A stretch of DNA of 64,000 nucleotides from Capsulimonas corticalis. Lineage in GTDB: Bacteria; Armatimonadota; Armatimonadia; Armatimonadales; Capsulimonadaceae. The translations under genes were made by a program, and so were the position numbers. This document shows positions 40,265 through 48,551 of the stretch, piece after piece. Each line of letters starts with the position of its first letter. Positions within the stretch are counted from its first letter, which is position 1. The stretch covers positions 2,170,001-2,234,000 of the forward strand of contig NZ_AP025739.1 of the NCBI RefSeq assembly GCF_003574315.2, given 5' to 3'. The notes under the pieces were generated by a model, which saw only the letters and a program-made list of their open reading frames with translations, was not told the origin of the DNA and searched no databases.

Positions 40265-43200
40265 CTACATCTCTTTCAAGATCGCTTGGCGGCGCGTTTC
40301 GTATTCGTCTTGCGTGATGAACCCCTCGTCGAGAAGCTCTTTCGTTTCCAGAAGGCGCTCCTTTAGCGTGGCGCGCGCCGGGGCGGGGGCGGCGACGGGA
40401 GCTGGTTCGGGCGCCGCGCTGGGCAGGACGGCGGGGACGGCGGAGACTGTGGCTGGGATTGCCGTCGGCTGGCCGCCGCCGGCGTAGTTGATCTCTTCCA
40501 GGTAGTCCGTGAGGACCTTGTAGTATGGATCGTAGAAGTTGGGCGCGAGGCCCATCTTTTGATTGTTGGCGTGCTGGACGAGGCGAGCGCCGAGGGCGGC
40601 GGCGCCTTCGCTGCGCAGGCGTTCGTCGATTGCGGCGTTGATCTGGGCCTGCATCCGGCGGTCGTCGCAGAGGCGCTGGACGAGATCGCGGGCTTCGGCG
40701 GGCGGGCGGCCCGGCGCGGAGCCGGCGTCGGTCTTGAAGCCGGCGACGACGGATTCGACGCTGTTGAAGCCGCCGAGCGAGTCGCTTTTGGGCATGCCGA
40801 ACTTGTCCGTGTAGTTCGCGACGAAGCTGACGATGTCGCGGGTGCCGACGCTGGTGTAGCGCGATTCATGCTCTTCGTCGATTACGCCGGACGCCCAGCC
40901 GATCACGAATGTCCGCCACGCCGATTTCTGGTCCTCGGCCGACGGCGGCGAGATTCGGATCCAGTCCTTGATATCCGTGCGCGTGTGGATCGGGTTCGCC
41001 GCCGCGCCCAGGGACTTGACCTGATCGTAGGCGTACCGGTAAGACTCCATGCCTTGCAGCAGGCGCAGCGGGAAGGCGGCGCGCTCGCGTAAGAACAAGA
41101 CTTGGTGCGGTTCGTTGGAGTTCGAGATCTGCTGATCTTTGACGCCCTGGACCGTGTCCATGATCATCGTGCGGAACCGCTGCTCGCTTTCGGTGCGCGG
41201 CGCCGCGCCGTGCAGGACGCCGATGATGGTCTGCTCTTTGTTGATGTTGTGCGTGTAGTTCGGCGCATTCTCCTGAAGGTGCAGGAACGGCGTGGACAGG
41301 CTGCCGACGCGGCGCAGGGTTTGGATGGTGCGGTCCGTGTCGTGGCCGTATTTGCTGTAGAACTTGTCCAGCACGCTTTCTTCTTCCACAGGCTTGAAGA
41401 CCGCGCGCGTGTGCGAAAGGATCGTCCCCGCGATGCGTGGCAGCTCGCCGTCGCGCACGCCCCAGATATCCGCCTTGGTCCCCAGGGTCTCCAGAATGTC
41501 GGAGATCAGGTTATTCACGGTGGCGTTGTTGGTGTCCATCGCGTTGCCGACGTAGTGTCCGTAGCGGTCGTCGATATCGCCGCCGACATAGCGATCCGCG
41601 CCTGTCACCGGGTCGGTGTCGCGGCGGCCGGGGTTGAACAGCACCTCGCCGTTGACGTCCACCGGCTCCTGCACGGCTTCGCGCTCGGCGCGCGCAAAGC
41701 CGGCGCGCAGCGATTCGATCCGCTCGACATAGCGGTCCATCTCGGATTTCAGACTCGCCACGGTCGCCAGCAGGTGACGGTAGAAGACCAGCGCCGCCTC
41801 GCCGCCCCGGATATCCACCATCTCGGCGTCATACCGGCGGGCGGCGGCCAGGAAGTTGTCTTTCTCCCCATCGATCTCGCTGCGCTTGGCCTTCGCGATC
41901 AGGCTGAGCATAATGTCTCCGGCGTACCGGTTGATCTTCTGGAGGGCGGCGTCGCGTGTCTGGATCGTCGGCTGGAGGCCGTTCTTGCGTTCTTCCTGTG
42001 TCCGCTCCAGTTGCGTCATATACGTGCGGAACCGATCGGCCATCGTGTCCAGAGCCGCCGCCGCGACGCCGTGGCGATGGTTAGGATCGTTCACCTGCGC
42101 GCTCACCCAGTCACGCAGCGCTTTATCCTTGGCTTTGATGCCCGTACCCAGGTTCTGCTGAATCTGGAACACGGATTCGCCGAGGTTGGTCTTGCGCTTG
42201 GAGAGCAGGTCGGGATTGGGATCGGTGTCGATGACGCGCGCGTCGGATTCTTTCTGGCGCGCGACGAGATATTCAACCACCCGGTTGTGTCCCGGGTAGG
42301 AGGTCTCATACTGGCGATTCGCGCCGTTCCAGTAAGCCATCGACATATCGCGCAGCGTCTCGCCCGATTCCGAGTTGGCCGTCGTCACCAATCGCTCCAC
42401 GGCGTCGGTCGTCAGGCCCAGACGCGCCAGCTCCTGGTCCGTGAACGCGCCGATATTGACCACGCGCTCCAGCGGCTCGGTCCAGCGGCGCACGATATCG
42501 CCCGCCAATCGATTGGAGCAGGCCGTCATGACCTTGTCCTTGGGGAAGTAGATCGACGCCAGTCCGAAGCCCATATAGTTTTGGGCGCAGCCCAGGCCGT
42601 CCGAGGTAATCAAGAACTGGTCGAAGTTATTGCGATTCGACTTCTTCTGGCGCTGGAATTCGGAGGTCAGATCGAGGAAGATCGAGTGCCCGATCATCTC
42701 CACCAGATCCTTGACCGAGTCCAATTGCGCCGACGGCGAGGACGTATCCACCAGATAGGTGTACCGGAACGGCGGGTCGGCGTCCTCCATCGGCGGGATC
42801 TCCGCCTGATACTGGGCCGAGAAGGTCGTCGATGGGTCCGTGAAATGGTTCAGCTCCATCAGGGCCGCGTAGGCGTTGGGCCGGTTGTCCACCGCGACGG
42901 CCTCGGAGTTGGGCGGAATGCTGAACATCCCGACCATCTCCAGCATGCGCTGCGATTTGAACTTATTCCGCACCGTGTAGGCGAGATCCAGGAACATGCC
43001 CGATCCCGTGCCGCCGAGCATCGAGCCGACGATATAGACCGTCAGGCCTTCGCCCACTTGCAGGCCGTTGCGGATCGCCGTTTCCTTGCTGGAGTCGCGC
43101 GTCACCTTCAGCATCTCTTCTTCGAGCTTGCGCGCGATGGTCGCGTAGTTCCAGAAGTACGCAAGACGTCCGCGCGCGCGCACCGCGCCGGCGCCCTGAT

Positions 43201-43636
43201 CGATATCGCCGGTCAGCACGCGGGCGTCGAGCCAGGTGCGCAGATGGGGATGCTCGCGCAGGTTCTTGCGCAGATTGTCCACGCCATGCACGGACGTATG
43301 GATCTTATCGGCGTTGTCCAGATTGACGGCGTCGTCATAATCCGGGTTCTTGGAGAAGATCGCCTGGTCCGTGTCGAGAAGCATAAACCCGACGATCGGG
43401 ACCTTATCGAGCGACTCATACTTCTCGATCAGCCGCTTGCGGACATCCAGCAAAATCTGATGCCCCGTGCCGCCGACGCCGATAATAATCGACCGCGAAA
43501 TTCCCCGAAGCCGGCCATCGTCGGCTGTCGGCCCCGTGGTGGAAGCGGCTCCCGCCGGCGCCGAAATCGTCGGCGCGGGGGCCGGAGCGGGCGCGGGCTG
43601 AATAGGAAGAACAGGTGGAGTGATATTGTCTGCCAT
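40265..43636 (-). CDS. Large tubulin/FtsZ-like GTPase with SHOCT-like C-terminus
   Basis: A 1123-residue cytoplasmic protein. A Pro/Ala-rich leader (1-45) precedes a tubulin-superfamily fold: IIIGVGGTGHQILLDVRKRL (51-70) as first nucleotide loop, VGFMLLDTDQAIFS, then the tubulin signature loop VGSMLGGTGSGMFLDLAY (203-220, GGTGSG at 208-213) and FSIPPNSEA. The remaining 800 residues are helical, far longer than FtsZ, as in the tubulin-like family of large bacterial proteins. The last 33 residues (LKERLLETKELLDEGFITQDEYE...) match a SHOCT oligomerisation motif. It is the last gene of a five-gene operon with membrane vWA, Ig and coiled-coil proteins, suggesting a GTP-driven scaffold attached to a membrane complex. 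Confidence 0.88.
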   Translation of the reverse strand: MADNITPPVLPIQPAPAPAPAPTISAPAGAASTTGPTADDGRLRGISRSIIIGVGGTGHQILLDVRKRLIEKYESLDKVPIVGFMLLDTDQAIFSKNPDYDDAVNLDNADKIHTSVHGVDNLRKNLREHPHLRTWLDARVLTGDIDQGAGAVRARGRLAYFWNYATIARKLEEEMLKVTRDSSKETAIRNGLQVGEGLTVYIVGSMLGGTGSGMFLDLAYTVRNKFKSQRMLEMVGMFSIPPNSEAVAVDNRPNAYAALMELNHFTDPSTTFSAQYQAEIPPMEDADPPFRYTYLVDTSSPSAQLDSVKDLVEMIGHSIFLDLTSEFQRQKKSNRNNFDQFLITSDGLGCAQNYMGFGLASIYFPKDKVMTACSNRLAGDIVRRWTEPLERVVNIGAFTDQELARLGLTTDAVERLVTTANSESGETLRDMSMAYWNGANRQYETSYPGHNRVVEYLVARQKESDARVIDTDPNPDLLSKRKTNLGESVFQIQQNLGTGIKAKDKALRDWVSAQVNDPNHRHGVAAAALDTMADRFRTYMTQLERTQEERKNGLQPTIQTRDAALQKINRYAGDIMLSLIAKAKRSEIDGEKDNFLAAARRYDAEMVDIRGGEAALVFYRHLLATVASLKSEMDRYVERIESLRAGFARAEREAVQEPVDVNGEVLFNPGRRDTDPVTGADRYVGGDIDDRYGHYVGNAMDTNNATVNNLISDILETLGTKADIWGVRDGELPRIAGTILSHTRAVFKPVEEESVLDKFYSKYGHDTDRTIQTLRRVGSLSTPFLHLQENAPNYTHNINKEQTIIGVLHGAAPRTESEQRFRTMIMDTVQGVKDQQISNSNEPHQVLFLRERAAFPLRLLQGMESYRYAYDQVKSLGAAANPIHTRTDIKDWIRISPPSAEDQKSAWRTFVIGWASGVIDEEHESRYTSVGTRDIVSFVANYTDKFGMPKSDSLGGFNSVESVVAGFKTDAGSAPGRPPAEARDLVQRLCDDRRMQAQINAAIDERLRSEGAAALGARLVQHANNQKMGLAPNFYDPYYKVLTDYLEEINYAGGGQPTAIPATVSAVPAVLPSAAPEPAPVAAPAPARATLKERLLETKELLDEGFITQDEYETRRQAILKEM

Positions 43637-43699
43637 AGGTGTTATTCTTGAGTGAAGATCGGATTATTCGGACTTACTGTTTGTCGAAGGTAGTCTTGG

Positions 43700-44566
43700 T
43701 CACTGTCCCAGTCTTTGTACGTTCGAGGGAGATTCGAGCGGTGTAATGATAGACCGGACTTCCTCGCGGGCGTTCAGCGCGGCGTTGACTTCGGCGGAGA
43801 TTTGCTGGATGTTCGCCGAAAGCAGCGCGAAGTCTCCGCTTTCGTTCTGGTCGCTGAGCGTATGGCTTTCCAGGCTGACCTGCATCGCTTGAATCTGTGT
43901 CAGCACTTCTCCGCGCGCCGCTTCGCGACGACGGCGGAGCGTGGTCCGCTGGCTGGCGAGGGCCGCGCTTCCGCGCAGGGTTTCCGCCTGACGCCGCAGG
44001 CTGGCGGCGACGACGGGGTCGGTTTCGAGACGCGCCTTTTCTTCTGTCTCGTTCGCCTGACGCTGAATCGCGTCGGCGCTGCTGGATCCGCCTAAGCCCG
44101 GGGCGATGGAGAGGTTCTCGACCAGATCTCCGATGCCGCGCAGGGCTTCATGAATGTTGCGTTGGGCGCTTGCGCTCAGACCCTGCGCTTCGATGACGGA
44201 GCGCAGCAGGATCCCATAATTCGCTTCCAGCGTATCCTGGCCGACGCCGATCGTGTCCGCCTCCTGCACAGTGATCGGGGCGTTGCTGTCGATGACGCGG
44301 GCGACGGCGCCTCGGCCGCGCATGAACGCGAGCGGCAGCAGAAAAAAGAGAAGCCAGCTCCACTGGAGCAGATCGTGTCCGCCGTGGAACGCAAACAGCC
44401 CCAGGAACATGAACGGGAAGAAGCGAAAGCCTCGTCGCTCTCGGCGTTTTCTATCCTTCTTTAAGAACTCAGGAACGGTGACATCTTCCCGCTGTTCCGC
44501 GCCGCTTCGCATCCGCAGGAGCTTATCCCGATGGGCGGCGTCCAGATCTTGTGGCCGAACTTCCAT
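43700..44566 (-). CDS. Two-TM coiled-coil protein of the tubulin-like operon
   Basis: A 288-residue protein with a basic N-terminus (LKKDRKRRERRGFR), two adjacent TM helices (about 47-62 and 66-82, FFPFMFLGLFAFHGGH / WSWLLFFLLPLAFMRGRG), and a long helical C-terminal region (90-288) with heptad-like Leu/Ala pattern (AIQRQANETEEKARLETDP, SLRRQAETLRGSAALASQ). Helical hairpin anchoring plus a cytoplasmic coiled coil suits a membrane tether for the tubulin-like protein, whose gene starts 63 bases downstream. No catalytic motif is seen. Function inferred from context. Confidence 0.6.
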   Translation of the reverse strand: MEVRPQDLDAAHRDKLLRMRSGAEQREDVTVPEFLKKDRKRRERRGFRFFPFMFLGLFAFHGGHDLLQWSWLLFFLLPLAFMRGRGAVARVIDSNAPITVQEADTIGVGQDTLEANYGILLRSVIEAQGLSASAQRNIHEALRGIGDLVENLSIAPGLGGSSSADAIQRQANETEEKARLETDPVVAASLRRQAETLRGSAALASQRTTLRRRREAARGEVLTQIQAMQVSLESHTLSDQNESGDFALLSANIQQISAEVNAALNAREEVRSIITPLESPSNVQRLGQ

Positions 44567-44605
44567 GGCGGATCTCAGAATCGCGGCTTTTGGGGGCGCG
44601 ATCTT

Positions 44606-45268
44606 CTACTTTCGCGTGAACAGCACGATCAATATCGCCAGCGCGACGATGCCTCCGAGCACCATCATCAGCGGGCCGTAGTTGGCAAAGAACAGATAGA
44701 AGAACAGGGCGTAGGACGCCAGGACGCCGACGAGCAGGGCGACACGCGAGGCGGCCGCAGGATCGCCGCGCTTGTTCGCGGCGCGGGCGCCGACATACAC
44801 GACGAACGGCAGGAAGATCAGCGCAATGGCGGTTCCCACCAAAAAGATGATCCATTTGGTGATGGGGTTCGACGACACGAATTCAAAATCATTGTTCACC
44901 GTCGCGGGGAACCGCACGCTGCCGCCGGTGCTCGACACCGCCTCAAAGTGATAGTGGTATGTGCCCGAATTGGCCGGAGTGTAACTCCAGGTGACCGGAA
45001 TGCCCGCCGTGGCGTCGCCGCTGGGAATGGCGGCCGGTACGATGACCTCGCCGCCGGGCGTCTCCAGCACCATCTTCAGCGTTGTCGGCGCGTCGCCTTC
45101 GGACTGAATGTAGGTCAAATTGGCGACATACGTGCGGCCCTGCTGCACCTCGGCGGGAATCGGCGGCGTGTTGGCCGATGACAGCGTCGGCGGCTTGGCG
45201 GATGCGGCGAAGGCCAGGGAAAACAGCAATGCGGCGATGCACGCAATTCGAGAGCAGACAAGTTTCAA
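44606..45268 (-). CDS. Exported Ig-like domain plus multi-TM protein of the tubulin-like operon
   Basis: About 220 residues. A signal peptide (LVCSRIACIAALLFSLAFAASA) precedes an extracytoplasmic Ig-like beta domain (about 30-130, GTYHYHFEAVSSTGG), then three TM helices (ITKWIIFLVGTAIALIFLPF, VALLVGVLASYALFFYLFF, LMMVLGGIVALAILIVLF) and a short basic end. The start is uncertain: no ATG lies close to the signal peptide; a TTG at 45268 lies 10 bases after AGGAGG. The upstream ATG at 45349 would add 27 unlikely residues. It sits between the vWA gene and the coiled-coil gene, so it is probably a structural part of the same membrane complex. Confidence 0.6.
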   Translation of the reverse strand: MKLVCSRIACIAALLFSLAFAASAKPPTLSSANTPPIPAEVQQGRTYVANLTYIQSEGDAPTTLKMVLETPGGEVIVPAAIPSGDATAGIPVTWSYTPANSGTYHYHFEAVSSTGGSVRFPATVNNDFEFVSSNPITKWIIFLVGTAIALIFLPFVVYVGARAANKRGDPAAASRVALLVGVLASYALFFYLFFANYGPLMMVLGGIVALAILIVLFTRK

Positions 45269-45393
45269 AGAGACACGGCCTCCTGTGCCGACGAATTGGC
45301 GGACGCCTCGCAAAACAGCTTTGCAGGCCCGCCAATTATTGTGACACATAACATGGGAATTGGTTGCAGCGCGTTTCGCGGAGCGCCTTGCCG

Positions 45394-46590
45394 CTAGAAC
45401 GACGCTTCTTTGGGGTCGGCCACGCGCACCCGATGCTCGCGCTCGGGCGACGTTTCCGTCGCCGCCGTCACCAGCCGGATTTCATCGCCGGTCCGCACGG
45501 CCGTGGGGCCTTCCAGGCGGGCGCCATTATGGTAGACCTTGACTGTGTCGCTTCCCTTCACGGCGGGGATTAGCGTCAGGCCACCCTTCGCTTCGATGGC
45601 GGCGGCGGGCGCGGCAACTCCCGCCAGCGGAAATGTCTCGTCGCCCGGTCCCCCCGCGCCGATCGACCCGCCAAGCTGCACCCGGGATCCGGGGCGCAAT
45701 TGGAAGTCGACCGGGCGGCCCTTGTCGCCCAGCTTCAGCCGCAGCGGCTGCGGCCGGCGCAGCGCCGACATCGCCGCGAACGCGAGGATCGCCAGCAGCG
45801 CGACCGCGCCGCCGATGATCGCCGGCAGATTGCTCTGCGGCTTTTCGGGAGTCGAAGGCGTCAGCGTCGTCGGCGCCGTCGATTGATCGTCGCCGGCGTT
45901 ATCGTCCTGCCCCGGACCGACGGGAAGCCGTTCGATTGGCCGGCCGCTGGTGGCGATGCCGACGCCGACGCCATACTCCGTCAGTTTGTCCGAGGATTTC
46001 AGCGTGCGCAGCAGCCGTTCGTAATCGCGATTTTCCGAACTGCTCGGATAAACCGTCAGCCCCTTGAGCGTGTAGTAATTCAAATACGCCGGATAGTTCG
46101 GGTCGCTCTCCAGAGGCCGGTCGTTAAACGAATCGGTCAGGAGAACGACCACGCCGGGGTTTGGAAGATCCTGTTCGATCGCTTTGAGCGCCTCATGGTG
46201 CGGCTCGCGAATATTGGTTCCCGCCCCGGGCGTAACAGCCGACGGGATCTGATCGGTCAGCGCCGCCGCATCGGCGGCGTCGGTGATTGTCTTGTCGAAC
46301 ACCGTCTGCGTGCCCGTCCCGAAGCTTTTGAGGATCACATGGTCGCCGGGATCGCATCCCTGGCGAAGCAAGGTCGCGGTCGCCGCGCGCTCGCGTCCAA
46401 AGACGCCGCCGTGCCGTGTGCTGCCCGAAACATCAAAGACAAACACCACCGTCTTAGGATGGATCGCCTTGATCTGCGCCGCAAACTGCGGCAGAGACGC
46501 CTGAGACGGCGCATCCTGCGCGCATGCGGCGATGGGCAGAGCGCAGAGGGCGGCGAAAAGGGCAATATTGAGTTTTGTTCGCGATGTCAC
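45394..46590 (-). CDS. Exported von Willebrand A protein with TM and FHA-like C-terminal domain
   Basis: A 398-residue protein starting at GTG (46590). A signal peptide (1-24) leads to an extracytoplasmic vWA domain (about 45-215) with intact MIDAS residues: DVSGS (53-57), Thr in GAGTNIREP (about 125), and Asp in LLTDSFND (about 153). A linker, TM helix (255-277), and cytoplasmic beta-rich region (280-398; VDFQLRPGSRVQLGG, VKVYHNGARLEGPTAVRTGDE) follow, resembling an FHA fold without its standard phospho-threonine residues being certain. A palindromic repeat ends seven bases before the start codon, and its GAGGG may act as ribosome site. FHA-like plus a kinase-like gene next door suggests a phospho-dependent or degenerate signalling pair. 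Confidence 0.78.
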   Translation of the reverse strand: MTSRTKLNIALFAALCALPIAACAQDAPSQASLPQFAAQIKAIHPKTVVFVFDVSGSTRHGGVFGRERAATATLLRQGCDPGDHVILKSFGTGTQTVFDKTITDAADAAALTDQIPSAVTPGAGTNIREPHHEALKAIEQDLPNPGVVVLLTDSFNDRPLESDPNYPAYLNYYTLKGLTVYPSSSENRDYERLLRTLKSSDKLTEYGVGVGIATSGRPIERLPVGPGQDDNAGDDQSTAPTTLTPSTPEKPQSNLPAIIGGAVALLAILAFAAMSALRRPQPLRLKLGDKGRPVDFQLRPGSRVQLGGSIGAGGPGDETFPLAGVAAPAAAIEAKGGLTLIPAVKGSDTVKVYHNGARLEGPTAVRTGDEIRLVTAATETSPEREHRVRVADPKEASF

Positions 46591-46597
46591 GGAAAGA

Positions 46598-46744
46598 GGC
46601 CCTCACCCCCCCGGCCCCCTCTCCCAATTTTGGGAGAGGGGGAGCAAGAGTGTTTTTGTGCTTTTGGATCTTTGATCCTAAAATCCTAATCTTAACCTTC
46701 TCCCAGAATTGGGAGAGGGTGGCGCGGAGCGCCGGGTGAGGGCC
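46598..46744. repeat. Palindromic intergenic repeat element, copy 2 (147 bp)
   Basis: Terminal inverted repeats GGCCCTCACCC (46598-46608) and GGGTGAGGGCC (46734-46744) enclose two CTCCC..GGGAG hairpins (one is CTCTCCCAATTTTGGGAGAG at 46619-46638) and a central TTGGATC-TTT-GATCCTAA. It matches the element at 17401-17568 in order and orientation. It fills nearly the whole gap between the pseudokinase and vWA genes and may affect cotranscription. Confidence 0.78.
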
Positions 46745-46755
46745 ATTCCGCCCTC

Positions 46756-48414
46756 CTAATGCAGCAGCGCCACGCACGCCCCGACAATCCCGATCACCCC
46801 CGCGATCAGCGCCGGCGCGCAGCCGGTGGCGCTGGGGACCTGGCCGGCGGGGATGTCCTTCACCACGCGGACGCGGACGTCGCAGCGCATTTCGCGCCAG
46901 ACCATGCGGCTCCCCATCTCCGTCTTCTCTTCCACGCTGTTGACGAACGTGATGACTGCTTTATAATCTCCCGCCGTCAGCGAGGTGGCCGAGACCGAGA
47001 AGCCGAGAAACTGAGTGGCGCCGGGTTCGATCCAGAGCGGCTGAAACTCGCCGGGATAGGTCAGCCAGGACGGCGATGCGGCGACTTTGTCGATTCGAAT
47101 GCGTTCCGAACCGATGTTTCGGACGCCGATATGCAGCACTCCCTTTTGTCCATACCGAACTAAGCCCGGGTCCGGTTCCTGCGTGCAGGCGATCCCGTCG
47201 CCTTCGAGCGGCGCGCCGGGCGGCGCCGACGGCGGAGCAGGGGCGGCGTGCGGGAAGGGCGGCGGGGCGGCGTCCGGCGCTCCCTGGGTAGGCAGGCGCT
47301 CGGCGAGGGGCGGGGGCGATGCCGGGGCGGCGACGCCCTTGACGGCGACCGGGACCGCGACGGTCTGCTCGTGCCAGGGAGCGCCTGCGGGCGGCGTCAT
47401 CGTCTGCATGCCGCTGTTCGAGCGAATCTGGAGGTTCGCCCGGTAGTCGCCGGGCTGGAGACGGGCGCCCGAAAGGGTGAAGACGAGATCGATCTCGTCG
47501 TCCGGGGGCAGCACGAACGGGGTGAACCGCGTGTGGTAGTTGAGCCAGACGGCGTCCGACCCGACGGCTTCAACGTGTAGGGGCGTGTCGCCCTCGTTCC
47601 AGATCGTCAGCACGACGGACGTTCCAGCGCCCGCGTTGATCACCGCCGTCGTGGGCGTGACCATGCAGACGATCCGCGCGCCAAGCCGTCCCCGCTCTTC
47701 CTGAACGCCGCCCGCGCCGAAGCCGAGCAGGCCGGCCATGCGCGTGATTGCGTCGAGCTTGTAGCGCAGCTCTTCGGGAGTTGTGGTCGTCGCCTGCATC
47801 TCCGTCAGATTGCGCATCAGCCGCGTGCGCGCTTCGGCGCCGGCTTCGTCGTCGGGAGATCGCTCCGGGAGAAACTCTTTGTAAAGCTCGCAGAGGGCGT
47901 AGTAATCGGCGCGCGCCGTCGCCGCGCCGCCGGGTCCGAGCAGGGAGGGCGGGGCGTAGCGCGTGCCGGACGCGCCGCGACCGGCGCCGAAGTCCGTGAG
48001 ATAACTGGCGCCGTCGTCCGAGATCACGATGTTTTCCGGGGACAGCGCGCCGTGGGGAGCGCCCATGCGATGGGCGTAGTCGAGGGTGTCCAGAACCGGG
48101 TCCAGAAGGTCGCGCAGGCGGTCGAACGAGCGGTCCGCGCCATTCGCCAGGGTCGTGCGCAGGCTGCGGCCGGGAATCCAATCGCGGACCGTGTATAGCG
48201 CATCATCGTCGATCAGCCAGCGGCGCGCGGGCGCGATGCGGGGATGGCGCAGGCCCAGCGCCTGGGTCGCCCGTGTCTTGCCGAGGTCGCCCGAGCGGCG
48301 CTTGATCAGCACCTGGCGATCGCCGCCCGCTTCTCGCGCTCTCCAGCTGACGATTCCCGGACCGGCCGTGACGACTTCGGCGACGTCCTCAAACTGCGAG
48401 AGCACCCGATCCAT
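46756..48414 (-). CDS. Tail-anchored pseudokinase with Ig-like domains
   Basis: A 552-residue protein. Residues about 10-235 keep the protein-kinase fold: a Lys38 in VLIKRR, hinge-like VRDWIPGRSLRTTL, catalytic-loop position HGALSPENIVI (121-131) and DFG at 141-143. In place of HRDLKPEN the catalytic Asp is Ala123 and the Lys is Ser125, so phosphotransfer is unlikely. Two Ig/ASPM-like beta domains follow (about 250-365, 410-525), with a Pro/Ala-rich linker between, and a C-terminal TM helix (534-552). It is first in the tubulin-like operon. A role as binding or sensing scaffold, perhaps contacting the FHA-like tail of the vWA protein, is inferred. Confidence 0.75.
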   Translation of the reverse strand: MDRVLSQFEDVAEVVTAGPGIVSWRAREAGGDRQVLIKRRSGDLGKTRATQALGLRHPRIAPARRWLIDDDALYTVRDWIPGRSLRTTLANGADRSFDRLRDLLDPVLDTLDYAHRMGAPHGALSPENIVISDDGASYLTDFGAGRGASGTRYAPPSLLGPGGAATARADYYALCELYKEFLPERSPDDEAGAEARTRLMRNLTEMQATTTTPEELRYKLDAITRMAGLLGFGAGGVQEERGRLGARIVCMVTPTTAVINAGAGTSVVLTIWNEGDTPLHVEAVGSDAVWLNYHTRFTPFVLPPDDEIDLVFTLSGARLQPGDYRANLQIRSNSGMQTMTPPAGAPWHEQTVAVPVAVKGVAAPASPPPLAERLPTQGAPDAAPPPFPHAAPAPPSAPPGAPLEGDGIACTQEPDPGLVRYGQKGVLHIGVRNIGSERIRIDKVAASPSWLTYPGEFQPLWIEPGATQFLGFSVSATSLTAGDYKAVITFVNSVEEKTEMGSRMVWREMRCDVRVRVVKDIPAGQVPSATGCAPALIAGVIGIVGACVALLH

Positions 48415-48551
48415 TATCCTTTAGTATACCCTTCGGAGCGACGCCACGTTCTCTTCCTCTGGCAATCGACCCGGCAAGCCCCGAAAATCTTCGAAACAAC
48501 GGTAAAATACCAGGCATACATGATCTGCCGTTTGCTTCGGAAGGAAATAGG

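Noticed and set aside
41102-43651. An 849-codon plus-strand open frame opposite the tubulin-like gene
   Set aside because: It is antisense to a protein with clear tubulin motifs, has no family signature and owes its length to high GC content in the third codon position.
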